64,000 nucleotides of DNA from Bradyrhizobium sp. SZCCT0148. Lineage in GTDB: Bacteria; Pseudomonadota; Alphaproteobacteria; Rhizobiales; Xanthobacteraceae. This document shows positions 41,726 to 50,269 of the stretch, piece by piece. The notes beneath the pieces are model-generated. The model was given only the letters and a program-made list of their open reading frames with translations, did not search any database and was not told where the DNA came from. Numbering within the stretch: the first letter of the stretch is position 1; each line of letters opens with the position of its first letter. The stretch spans positions 1,550,001-1,614,000 of the forward strand of contig NZ_JAFCKT010000001.1 in NCBI RefSeq assembly GCF_018129985.1, in the 5' to 3' direction. Made by a program: the position numbers and the translations under genes.

Positions 41726-42376
41726 TCACGCGGGTTTCAGGGCCTTGAGGGTGCGCTGGCAGATGGCAGTTATGCCGGCCCAGTTCCCGGCCTTGATCTC
41801 GGCGGACGGGCACAGCCAAGACCCGCCGACGCAGAGCACGTTGGGCTCGGCGAGCCAGTTGGCCGCATTGGCCTCGCCGATGCCGCCGGTCGGGCAGAAC
41901 CGCACGTTCGGGAACGGTCCGCCAAGCGAGCGGAGGCCCTTGATGCCCCCGGCCTGCTCGGCCGGGAAGAACTTTGCGACGTCGAAGCCGTGCGACAGCG
42001 CCATCATCAGCTCGGACGCGGTGGCGATACCCGGCGCGAACGGCAGGGAGCTGTGGGCTGCGGCCTTGAGGAGATCCGGGGTCAGGCCCGGGCTGATGGC
42101 GAAGGCGACGCCGAGCTTCTCGACACGGGTGAAGTCGGCGGGATTGAGGATCGTGCCGATGCCGACGACCGCCTCGGGCACTTCGGCCATCATCGCCCGC
42201 GCCGCTTCGATCGCAACGGCGGTGCGCATGGTCACCTCCAGCGTGCGGACGCCGCCGGCCACCAGCGCGCGCGCCAGCGGCACGGCATCCTGGATGCGCT
42301 CGATGGTGAGCACGGGGATCACGGTCGCCGCCTTGAACAGCGCGGCAAGGTGGTTCTGTTGGGCGCTGGTGGTCAT
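41726..42376 (-). CDS. eda: 2-keto-3-deoxy-6-phosphogluconate (KDPG) aldolase
   Basis: A 216-residue class I aldolase. The Schiff-base lysine is Lys135 in DVAKFFPAE, and Glu47 in LEVTMR is the usual acid-base partner. It splits KDPG (or the galacto isomer) to pyruvate and glyceraldehyde 3-phosphate. The upstream KDG kinase makes its substrate and starts only 13 nt away. It is the last gene of the leftward sugar-acid operon. Confidence 0.94.
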   Translation of the reverse strand: MTTSAQQNHLAALFKAATVIPVLTIERIQDAVPLARALVAGGVRTLEVTMRTAVAIEAARAMMAEVPEAVVGIGTILNPADFTRVEKLGVAFAISPGLTPDLLKAAAHSSLPFAPGIATASELMMALSHGFDVAKFFPAEQAGGIKGLRSLGGPFPNVRFCPTGGIGEANAANWLAEPNVLCVGGSWLCPSAEIKAGNWAGITAICQRTLKALKPA

Positions 42377-42388
42377 GGGTCTCGATCT

Positions 42389-43357
42389 TTATTTGGTCGC
42401 CTGGCGGGAGGTCGCCGGCCGGTGCCGCTTCTTCGGCGGCATGGCATAGCCCGGAATGATGGCGCCGGCATAGCAGATCACGACGCTGGCGAGGCGATGC
42501 CCTGATAGTGCGGCCTCGACCGGATCGGAACCGGCGAGCCGGGCCGCGATATAGGCCGCGGCGAAGCTGTCGCCGGCCGCCGTGGTGTCGACGACAGGGT
42601 TGGTCATCGGTTCGGCGCGGACTTCGTGGGTCGCCCCGGGGAAGCGCAGCAGACTCGCCGGCTCCGCGAGCCGGAACACCAGCTCGGACGTCGGAATGCG
42701 CGCCATCAGCTGATCGTTGCTCTCACCGGGATAAAGCGCGAGCAGGTCCTCGGTCGAGGTCAGCACGATGTCGGCGGCCGCGAAGGCCGCCTCGAACACC
42801 GCGCGGGCGACGTCGCGGTCCGGCCAGCCACGCGCGCGAAAATTGGTGTCGAACACGAAGCGGGTGCCGAGCAGGCGCGCGCGCTTGATCGCCGCGAACA
42901 GGCGCTCGCGCCCGGCCTGATCATAGATCGAGAGCGTGATCGCGGAGAGATAGATGATGTCGTAGCTCATCAAAGAGTTGAGCAGTTCGCCGGTCTCCGG
43001 CAGGCTCATCAGCTGCCGCGCCGCCGCGCTGTCGCGCCAGTGGAAGAACTGGCGCTCGCCGTTCGCATCCGTCTGGATCATGTAGAGGCCGGGCAGCTTG
43101 CCCGCCAGCCGGACGACGCGGCGCGTGCCGACGTTCTCCGCGGCCCAGGCCGCGATCATCTCGTCGCTCAGGGCGTCGTCGCCGAGCGCGGTGAGATAAT
43201 CGACCTTGACCTCGAGCCGCGCCAGATAGACGGCGGTGTTGAGGGTGTCACCGCCGAAGCCGCGCGAGTACAGCCCACCGCCCTGCCCGGCAGACGCGCC
43301 ACTTTGCGCCTGCCTGAGCTCGACCATGCATTCGCCGATGCAAGCAACGCTCGCCAT
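42389..43357 (-). CDS. kdgK: 2-keto-3-deoxygluconate (KDG) kinase, PfkB family sugar kinase
   Basis: A 322-residue ribokinase/PfkB-fold kinase. It has the N-terminal GGDTLNTAVYLARL (pfkB signature 1 region, near residue 36) and the C-terminal DTTAAGDSFAAAY with the catalytic Asp (GDSF). Adjacent to KDPG aldolase, so the substrate is most likely 2-keto-3-deoxygluconate or the galacto isomer. It follows the DenD-like gene by 24 nt. Confidence 0.9.
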   Translation of the reverse strand: MASVACIGECMVELRQAQSGASAGQGGGLYSRGFGGDTLNTAVYLARLEVKVDYLTALGDDALSDEMIAAWAAENVGTRRVVRLAGKLPGLYMIQTDANGERQFFHWRDSAAARQLMSLPETGELLNSLMSYDIIYLSAITLSIYDQAGRERLFAAIKRARLLGTRFVFDTNFRARGWPDRDVARAVFEAAFAAADIVLTSTEDLLALYPGESNDQLMARIPTSELVFRLAEPASLLRFPGATHEVRAEPMTNPVVDTTAAGDSFAAAYIAARLAGSDPVEAALSGHRLASVVICYAGAIIPGYAMPPKKRHRPATSRQATK

Positions 43358-43381
43358 CTCGGGTACCCGCTCTGCCGGAGA

Positions 43382-44368
43382 TCAGGCGACGAAATTGCCG
43401 CCGAGTTCATCCTCGATGTGAATGCGGATGATGTCGTCGAAGGTCTTCTCGGCGGTGGTGAAGCCGAGCTCGAGCGACCGCTTCGCATTGAAATTGCGCG
43501 GCCAGCCGCCGACGATGCCGACGATGAACGGATCAGGCTCGCGCTTGATGCGCGCGGCGACCTTGTCGCCCGCCACCCGCTTCAAGGCGGCGATCTGCTC
43601 GCCGACGGTCGCGGACAGGCCGGGCATGGTCAGGTTGCGGCGCGGGCCGACCTTTTCGAGGTCCATGGTGCCGGCGTGCAGCAGGAAGCCGACCGCGGAG
43701 CGCGGCGTGGCATGCCAGTGACGGACGTTCTCGGACACCGGGAGGATCGCTTCCTTGCCGGCCAGCGGCTCGCGCAGGATGTTGGAGAAGAAGCCCGATG
43801 CCGCCTTGTTGGGCAGACCGGGCCGGATGCAGATCGTCGGCAGGCGGATGCCGATGCCGTCGAGGAAGCCGCGGCGCGAATAGTCGGCCAGCAGGAGTTC
43901 GCCGATCGCCTTCTGGGTGCCATAGCTGAGCAGCGGGGTGTGGAAGAACTCGTCGCCGATCGCATCCGGGAACGGTGCGCCGAACACCGCGATCGAGGAC
44001 GTGAACACCACGCGCGGCTTGTAGCCGCCGCCGACGAGCCTGACGGCGTCGAGCAGCATCCGCGTGCCGTCGAGATTGATGCGGTAGCCCTTGTCGAAAT
44101 CGAGTTCGGCCTCGCCCGAGACGATCGCGGCGAGATGAAAGATCACGTCCGGGCGGCCGGCGATCAGCTTTTCGGCCGCGCCGGGCACGGCGAAATCGCC
44201 CGACACGGTCTCGACGGGGAAACCGGCCTTTTCGGGCTGCTTGGGCTCGACCACGTCATGCAGGGTCAGCTTGGTGATGTCGCTCTTGCCGAGCCGGCCG
44301 TCGCGCAAAAGCCGTTCACAGAGTTTGCGGCCGACCATGCCGGCGGCGCCCAGAACCAGAATGTGCAA
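43382..44368 (-). CDS. denD: D-erythronate dehydrogenase-like NAD-dependent oxidoreductase
   Basis: A 328-residue extended short-chain dehydrogenase/epimerase-fold protein with cofactor motif GAAGMVGRKLCE (residues 7-18) and catalytic YGTQK. The sequence pattern matches DenD, which oxidises D-erythronate at C2 in tetronate catabolism. The usual DenD partners (OtnC, OtnI, tetronate kinase) are absent, so the enzyme may act on another aldonate entering through the adjacent ABC transporter. The gene is linked to KDG kinase and KDPG aldolase. Symbol given by similarity only. Confidence 0.75.
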   Translation of the reverse strand: MHILVLGAAGMVGRKLCERLLRDGRLGKSDITKLTLHDVVEPKQPEKAGFPVETVSGDFAVPGAAEKLIAGRPDVIFHLAAIVSGEAELDFDKGYRINLDGTRMLLDAVRLVGGGYKPRVVFTSSIAVFGAPFPDAIGDEFFHTPLLSYGTQKAIGELLLADYSRRGFLDGIGIRLPTICIRPGLPNKAASGFFSNILREPLAGKEAILPVSENVRHWHATPRSAVGFLLHAGTMDLEKVGPRRNLTMPGLSATVGEQIAALKRVAGDKVAARIKREPDPFIVGIVGGWPRNFNAKRSLELGFTTAEKTFDDIIRIHIEDELGGNFVA

Positions 44369-44448
44369 GAGCTCAACTCCTTCTTATTGGCCGGAACGCG
44401 CAGCCGTTGGCAGTTGTCCCGGGCGCGCGCCCGTGGCAGACCGCGCGA

Positions 44449-45384
44449 CTATTCCTTCACGGCGCCGGTCATCGCGGACACATAATGCTCCACGAAGAAG
44501 GCGTAAAGGATGACGAGCGGCAGCGAGCCGGCCAGGGCTCCGGCCATCAGCGAGCCCCAGCGGTAGATGTCACCGTCCACGAACTCGTTGACGATCGCGA
44601 CCGGCACCGTCTTGTTGCTGGTCGACTGCAGGAAGGTCAACGCGTAGATGAACTCGTTCCAGCACAGCGTGAAGCAGAAAATGAAGGCCGAGATCAGCCC
44701 GGGAATCGCGAGCGGCAGCACGATCTTGGTCAGGATCTGCCAGCGGCTCGCCCCGTCGATCAGCGCGCATTCCTCGAGCTCGAACGGGATGGTCTTGAAA
44801 TAGCCCATCAAGAGCCAGGTCGAGAACGGGATCAGGATGGTCGGATAGGTCAGGATCAGCGCCAGCGGCGAATCGAACAGGCCGTACTGGAACACGACGG
44901 TCGCGAGCGGGATGAACAGGATCGACGGCGGCACCAGGTAAGCGAGGAAGATCAGCCCGCCGACGAGATTGGCGCCCTTGTAGCGCAAGCGCACGATGGC
45001 ATAGGCAGCCAGCACCGACGCGATGATTGAGAGCATGGTGGCGCAGATCGCCACGTACATCGTGTTCCAGAGCCAGTGCGGATAGTAGCTCTCGAACAGC
45101 AGCTTGTGGAAATGCTTGAAGGTCGGATTCCAGGTCCAGAACGGGTTGAACTTGTCGAGATCGAGCAGCTGGTCGTCCGGCTTCACCGAGGTCAGCGCCA
45201 TCCAGTAGAACGGAAACAGGAGGACAACGACGATGATTGTGAGCGGCAGGTACAGCGTCACGAGCCGGCGCGGCACCGACTGCAGATAGCTCATGCCCTC
45301 GCTGTGATCGTCCTTCGCCACCGTCGGAGAGGACCCCGATAGCACGGCCTTGAGATCAATCGATCTGGTCGGCAGATCAGTCAT
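44449..45384 (-). CDS. carbohydrate ABC transporter permease (MalG type)
   Basis: A 311-residue inner-membrane permease with six hydrophobic segments and the EAA-type cytoplasmic loop ECALIDGASRWQILTKIVLPL. It pairs with the permease encoded upstream, overlapping it by 8 nt. The two form the channel for the binding protein encoded at 46395-47714. Confidence 0.92.
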   Translation of the reverse strand: MTDLPTRSIDLKAVLSGSSPTVAKDDHSEGMSYLQSVPRRLVTLYLPLTIIVVVLLFPFYWMALTSVKPDDQLLDLDKFNPFWTWNPTFKHFHKLLFESYYPHWLWNTMYVAICATMLSIIASVLAAYAIVRLRYKGANLVGGLIFLAYLVPPSILFIPLATVVFQYGLFDSPLALILTYPTILIPFSTWLLMGYFKTIPFELEECALIDGASRWQILTKIVLPLAIPGLISAFIFCFTLCWNEFIYALTFLQSTSNKTVPVAIVNEFVDGDIYRWGSLMAGALAGSLPLVILYAFFVEHYVSAMTGAVKE

Positions 45385-46330
45385 TGCTCTCTCCCTGCTG
45401 CCATTTCCTGCGCTGCAGGCCGAACCAGGACACCATGATCGCAGCGAGCAGGAACGGAATCATGGCACTGGATATCGCCGCGCCCTCGCCGAGCTGCCCG
45501 GCGATGATCGCGCGCTGGTAGGACAGCGTCGCCATCAGATGGGTGGCGTTTACCGGGCCGCCGCGCGTCATCGCCCAGATCAGCTGGAAGTCGGTGAAGG
45601 TGAACAGCACCGAGAAGGTCATCACGACGGCGATGATCGGCGTCAGCAGCGGATAGGTGATGAAGCGGAAATTCTGCCAGCGCGTGGCGCCGTCGAGCGT
45701 CGCGGCTTCATAGAGCGACGGCGACACCGTCTGCAGGCCCGCCAGCAGCGTGATCGCCACGAACGGCACGCCGCGCCAGATATTGGCGAAGATCACGCAA
45801 ATGCGCGCCCATGTCGTGTCGCCGAGGAAATTAATGTTCTGGTTGATCAGGCCGAGATGCTTCAGCGACCACGAGATGATGGAGAATTGCGAATCGAAGA
45901 TCCACCAGAACGCCAGCGCCGAGAGCACCGTCGGCACGATGAAGGGGATCAGCACCATCGCGCGCAGCATCGCCTTGAACGGCATGTTCTCGTTCAGCAG
46001 CAGCGCGAGATAGAGCCCGACCGCGAATTTGATGGCGCTTGCGACCGTAGTGTAGAGCAGCGTGTTGAACACCGACAGCCAGAATATCGAGTCGTCCCAC
46101 AGCCACTCGTAGTTCTCGGTGCCGACGAAGTGCCCGACCCTGCCGATGCGGGTGTCGGTGAAAGACAGCCAGATGCCGAGCCCGAGTGGATAGGCCAGGA
46201 AAAAGATCAGGAACGCCATGGCCGGCACCATGAACCAGAAGCCGAGCCAATTGCGATTGTGTTTGAGCCGGGTCCAGGCGGTGTCCTCGCTCATCTGAGG
46301 CTTGGCCCGGGGAATTGCGACATCAGCCAT
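45377..46330 (-). CDS. carbohydrate ABC transporter permease (MalF type)
   Basis: A 317-residue permease with six membrane segments and the EAA loop YEAATLDGATRWQNFRFITYPLL. It is the first permease after the binding protein (64 nt gap) and overlaps the second by 8 nt. Together with the ATPase encoded at 47762-48829 it completes a CUT1-like sugar importer. Confidence 0.92.
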   Translation of the reverse strand: MADVAIPRAKPQMSEDTAWTRLKHNRNWLGFWFMVPAMAFLIFFLAYPLGLGIWLSFTDTRIGRVGHFVGTENYEWLWDDSIFWLSVFNTLLYTTVASAIKFAVGLYLALLLNENMPFKAMLRAMVLIPFIVPTVLSALAFWWIFDSQFSIISWSLKHLGLINQNINFLGDTTWARICVIFANIWRGVPFVAITLLAGLQTVSPSLYEAATLDGATRWQNFRFITYPLLTPIIAVVMTFSVLFTFTDFQLIWAMTRGGPVNATHLMATLSYQRAIIAGQLGEGAAISSAMIPFLLAAIMVSWFGLQRRKWQQGESND

Positions 46331-46394
46331 GCCCGATATCCCTGATCGAAATGTTGACGAGCGGGCGGCCGGATGGCCGCCCGCTCCGTGACGC

Positions 46395-47714
46395 TCAGCG
46401 ATAGATGCGCTTCAGTTGGCGCTCGGCTTCCGCCATCGAGCCCTTCGCATCCTTGGTGCCGGTGCAGTAGTTGGCGAACATGTCGACGACGATGAAGTCG
46501 GCGATGGCAGTTGCCGCCTTTTCGCCGACGGTGCCGATACCGGCCGCCGGAAGAGTGCGCTTCGAGGCCTGAGAGAAGACCTCGTTCTTGGGATCAGCCT
46601 TCCAGATCGGCGCCGATTCATAGGCGTTGAGGGTCTGCGTCAGGTAGCCCTGCGCGCCGTCCAGCCACTTCTCGTAGTTCTCCTTCTCCAGCATGAAGGC
46701 GATGAAGGCCTTTGACGCATTCGGATATTTGGTGAAGTTGAAGGCGAGGATCGGCAGCGCAAGCTGCAGCTCGGTCGGCTTGCCGACCGGTCCAACCGGC
46801 CAGAGCGCGTGATAGGTGTCCTCGGCGAGTTCCTTCTTGCTCGCATCGGTCTTGGCGGCGACGTAGATCGAGATGCCGTTCGCCGTGCAGTAAAGCTCGC
46901 CGGCGAGGAACGCCTTGTTGTTGGAGGAATCGTTCCAGGACGCCGTGCCCGGAATGAAGGCGTCGTACAGCGCCTTGCAATATTCCAGCGCCTTCGCCGT
47001 CTCCGGCGAGTTGATGATGATCTTGTCGTTCTGGTCGACGGTGTAGGCGCCGTGGCCCCACAGGACCCAGTGCAGCCACGAATTGCCGTCACCCGAGGCA
47101 TGTCCGAGCGCGAAGCCGGCCGGCGTGTTGTTCGCCTTCAGCGCCTTGCACATCTCGAGGAAGCCGGGGAAGTCCTTCGGGAATTCCTTGAAGCCCGCCT
47201 TCTCGATCGCCGACTTGCGGTAGGTCATGTAACCGCCGTTGGTCGCAACGGGAATGCCGAGCCAGTCATTGCCCTGCATGCATGTCTTGGCCGCCGCATC
47301 GGTCCAGCCGCCGTATTTCTTGCCGAGATAATCGGCGACGTCATTCATCTTCAGAACTTTGGTGGGGAACAGCTGCGGCAGCGTGTGCAGGCCCCATGCG
47401 AGATCGAGTCCGGAGCCGGTGTTGGCCGCAACCGAAGCCTTCGGCTGCACGTCCTCGAAGGACTCGCTGAACACGTTCATCTCGGTGCCGGTGGCGGCCT
47501 TGAACGCGGCGACCATGGCGTTGAACGCATCGTCCTCGGCCGGCACGAAGCGCTTCCAGCGCATCACGGTCAGCTTGGCGCCGGGCTCCGCCTTCCAGGG
47601 CGAGCTCTGCGCCCAGGCCTTGGCGAAATCGAACAGTGCCGGCCCGGTGAGCATGCCGGTCGCAGCCAATGCCGTTCCGCCCTGAAGCAGAGTCCGGCGG
47701 GTAAAGTCTTGCAT
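46395..47714 (-). CDS. extracellular sugar-binding protein with Tat-type signal
   Basis: A 439-residue ABC binding protein of the extracellular solute-binding family 1. The N-terminus MQDFTRRTLLQGGTALAATG holds a twin-arginine motif (TRRTLLQ), so it may be exported folded. The mature part has the SBP pattern KLTVMRWKRFVPAEDDAF. It is the receptor for the sugar or sugar acid metabolised by the neighbouring genes. Confidence 0.92.
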   Translation of the reverse strand: MQDFTRRTLLQGGTALAATGMLTGPALFDFAKAWAQSSPWKAEPGAKLTVMRWKRFVPAEDDAFNAMVAAFKAATGTEMNVFSESFEDVQPKASVAANTGSGLDLAWGLHTLPQLFPTKVLKMNDVADYLGKKYGGWTDAAAKTCMQGNDWLGIPVATNGGYMTYRKSAIEKAGFKEFPKDFPGFLEMCKALKANNTPAGFALGHASGDGNSWLHWVLWGHGAYTVDQNDKIIINSPETAKALEYCKALYDAFIPGTASWNDSSNNKAFLAGELYCTANGISIYVAAKTDASKKELAEDTYHALWPVGPVGKPTELQLALPILAFNFTKYPNASKAFIAFMLEKENYEKWLDGAQGYLTQTLNAYESAPIWKADPKNEVFSQASKRTLPAAGIGTVGEKAATAIADFIVVDMFANYCTGTKDAKGSMAEAERQLKRIYR

Positions 47715-47761
47715 GGTGTCCTCCCTGTGATGCTTTTTTATTGTCTTGGCTTGGTCTTACG

Positions 47762-48829
47762 CTACGAGTTCAGGCGTTTTCCCGTCGTCTCGTCGAACAG
47801 ATGCACCAGTGACGGCTCGGGCTTCAGCCGGATCTTGTCGCCCGGGTTGAACTGATGGCGTTCGCGGAACACCGCGACGACCTGCTCGCCGCCGATCTTG
47901 GCGAACACCTGCGTCTCCGAGCCGGTCGGCTCCACCACCACGATCTCGGCTTCGGCGCCGTCGTCGGCGATGGTGAAATGCTCGGGCCGCACGCCGTAGA
48001 CCGCGGGACGGCCGTCGGACGCCGCGGGCGCGGTCTTGAGCGGCAGCTTGACGCCGTTCGGCCCCTCGAAGGTCGCCACGCCGTTGACCCGCACATGCCC
48101 CTTCAGGAAGTTCATCGCGGGCGAGCCGATGAAGCCGGCGACGAACTGGTTGTCGGGCTTGTCGTAGAGCTCGAGCGGCGTGCCCATCTGCTCGACGATG
48201 CCGTCATGCATGACGACGATCTTGTCGGCCATGGTCATGGCTTCGATCTGGTCGTGGGTGACGTAGACGGTCGTCGTCTTCAGCCGCTGGTGCAGCTCCT
48301 TGATCTCGGTGCGCATGGCGACGCGCAGCTTGGCGTCGAGGTTGGACAACGGCTCGTCGAACAGAAAGACTTGCGGATCACGCACGATGGCACGGCCCAT
48401 CGCGACGCGCTGGCGCTGACCGCCGGAGAGCTGGCGCGGATAGCGATCAAGCAGCGGCCCCAGCGCGAGGATCTCGGCGGCGCGCTTGACGCGCTTGTTG
48501 ATCTCGTCGGCGCCCGCGTTCCGCAGCTTCAGCGAGAAGCCCATATTGTCGGCGACCGTCATGTGCGGATAGAGCGCGTAGTTCTGGAAGACCATCGCAA
48601 TGTCCCGCTCCTTGGGCTGGACATTGTTGACGACGCGGTCACCGATCGAGATCGTGCCGGAGGTGATGTTCTCGAGACCGGCGAGCATGCGCAGAAGCGT
48701 CGACTTGCCGCAGCCGGAGGGGCCGACCAGAACGACGAACTGGCCGTCCTCGATCGGTACAGTCACGCCGTGCAGGACTTCAAAATTGCCGAACGATTTC
48801 CGCACGTCGCGGATTTGCACAGACGACAT
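47762..48829 (-). CDS. ugpC: sugar ABC transporter ATP-binding protein (UgpC/MalK type)
   Basis: A 355-residue ATPase with Walker A GPSGCGKST (about residue 38), signature LSGGQRQRVAMGRA, Walker B VFLFDEPLSNLD, and a C-terminal regulatory OB/TOBE extension. It energises the two permeases. It is the first gene of the leftward operon, divergent from the LacI gene; the operator-like site 48975-48988 lies between them. UgpC is used as a family name only. Confidence 0.93.
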   Translation of the reverse strand: MSSVQIRDVRKSFGNFEVLHGVTVPIEDGQFVVLVGPSGCGKSTLLRMLAGLENITSGTISIGDRVVNNVQPKERDIAMVFQNYALYPHMTVADNMGFSLKLRNAGADEINKRVKRAAEILALGPLLDRYPRQLSGGQRQRVAMGRAIVRDPQVFLFDEPLSNLDAKLRVAMRTEIKELHQRLKTTTVYVTHDQIEAMTMADKIVVMHDGIVEQMGTPLELYDKPDNQFVAGFIGSPAMNFLKGHVRVNGVATFEGPNGVKLPLKTAPAASDGRPAVYGVRPEHFTIADDGAEAEIVVVEPTGSETQVFAKIGGEQVVAVFRERHQFNPGDKIRLKPEPSLVHLFDETTGKRLNS

Positions 48830-48974
48830 CTAGCTCCCTCCTCGAAAGTCAACGACGCCTCGAGCGCCGCGACCGTCTTGTTTTTCAGACTTTACCGAAC
48901 TCGGCCCGATCTTAGCGAGCAACATTGTCGGCAGTTTGTGCGGTTTTGGCAATTTGTCTTTGGTTAGTCGTTGC

Positions 48975-48988
48975 TGGTAGCGCTGTCA
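48975..48988. promoter_or_regulatory. LacI-family operator-like site 1
   Basis: TGGTAGCGCTGTCA fits the LacI-family consensus TGNNANCGNTNNCA in every fixed position. It lies between the divergent ugpC and LacI genes, 43 nt before the LacI ATG. A matching site is found upstream of the dehydratase. Confidence 0.65.
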
Positions 48989-49030
48989 ACGTTCCTTTGT
49001 TTGCGGGAATGACTGTGTTAAGAGCAGCAA

Positions 49031-50131
49031 ATGGGTCGAAAACGCACCAAGTCAGGCAAGATCCGGCTGGCGGAAGTCGCCGAGCTTGCCGGCGTCAGCC
49101 CGATCACGGCGTCCCGTTTTTTCCGCAATCCGGAGGCCCTGTCGATCGGCAAACGGACACGGGTCGAGAGCGCCGCCAAGGAGCTCGGCTATGTGCCGAA
49201 CCTCGCGGCCCGCGCACTCGCCTCGCAACGGACCGAGGTCATCGGCGTCCTGATTCCCTCTCTCACCAACAATGTCTTCTCGGACGTGCTGCGCGGCATC
49301 TACGACGCGTCCGAAGGCAGCCGCTACTCGATCCAGTTGTCCAACACGCGCTACAGCATTCTGCAGGAGGAAAAGCTGCTGCGGCTGTTTCTCGCGCAGA
49401 AGCCGGCCGGGCTGATCGTCACCGGGATCGACCAGACCCCGGAATCGCGCGCCATGCTCGAGGCCGCCGATTGCCCGATCGTGCAGATAATGGAGATCGG
49501 CCCCGACCCGGTCGACATGATGATAGGCTTTTCGCACTATGATGCAGCCCGCGCAGCGGTTGCGCACCTCTTCGAACAGGGCCGCCGCAAGATCGGCTTC
49601 GTCGGCGCGCGCATGGATCCCAGGGTGCAGCGGCGGCTGGACGGATACGTCTCGGCCATGAAGGACGCCGGGTCGTTCGAGCAGCGGCTCGTCGTCACCA
49701 CGGCGACACCGACCTCGGTGACGCTGGGCGGCGCCCTGTTCGCCGATCTGCTGGCGCGCGAGCCCAATCTCGATGCGGTGTTCTGCGCCAATGACGACCT
49801 CGCGCTCGGCGTGCTGTTCGAATGCCGGCGAAGGGAGATTGCCGTCCCCGACCAGATCGCGATCGTCGGCTTCAACGACCTGGAATTCATGGCCTCCGCC
49901 GTCCCCACCCTCACCAGCGTGCGCACCAACCGGTACGAGATGGGCAGGACGGCCGCCACCATGCTGATCGAGGCGATCGACGGACAGCGCCCGGAGCAGC
50001 CGGTGCTCGATCTCGGCTTCAAGGTGGTCGAGCGGCAAAGCTCGTTGCCGCGCCATTCGGACAGCAGGCCAGCCGTTTCAGGCGCGGGCGCAACGAACAA
50101 AATGGTAGCGTTACCAAGTAGCCATGACTAG
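49031..50131 (+). CDS. LacI family transcriptional regulator
   Basis: A 366-residue LacI/GalR-type repressor. The N-terminal helix-turn-helix is LAEVAELAGVSPITASRFF (about residues 12-30), with the hinge SAAKELGYVPNLAARAL. The rest is the periplasmic-binding-like domain for a sugar effector. It is divergent from the ABC operon and precedes the dehydratase, and the consensus operator occurs upstream of both arms, so it almost certainly represses this system. ATG 49031 is the start. Confidence 0.93.
   Translation: MGRKRTKSGKIRLAEVAELAGVSPITASRFFRNPEALSIGKRTRVESAAKELGYVPNLAARALASQRTEVIGVLIPSLTNNVFSDVLRGIYDASEGSRYSIQLSNTRYSILQEEKLLRLFLAQKPAGLIVTGIDQTPESRAMLEAADCPIVQIMEIGPDPVDMMIGFSHYDAARAAVAHLFEQGRRKIGFVGARMDPRVQRRLDGYVSAMKDAGSFEQRLVVTTATPTSVTLGGALFADLLAREPNLDAVFCANDDLALGVLFECRRREIAVPDQIAIVGFNDLEFMASAVPTLTSVRTNRYEMGRTAATMLIEAIDGQRPEQPVLDLGFKVVERQSSLPRHSDSRPAVSGAGATNKMVALPSSHD
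50103..50116. promoter_or_regulatory. LacI-family operator-like site 2
   Basis: TGGTAGCGTTACCA, also matching TGNNANCGNTNNCA, lies inside the last codons of the LacI gene and about 150 nt upstream of the dehydratase ATG. Its half-sites differ from each other in one position only. Confidence 0.6.
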
Positions 50132-50269
50132 TATTGCGTTTGTGAGGAAACGACCCGCCAGCGGGCCAGCGATCCGTCATGTCGCACCGTTGGGCATCGC
50201 GCAAGCCGACGCCCCCAGGACTGACGTAAGTGGACGGACGCCAGTGCGTTTGCATTGCAGGAGAAACCA

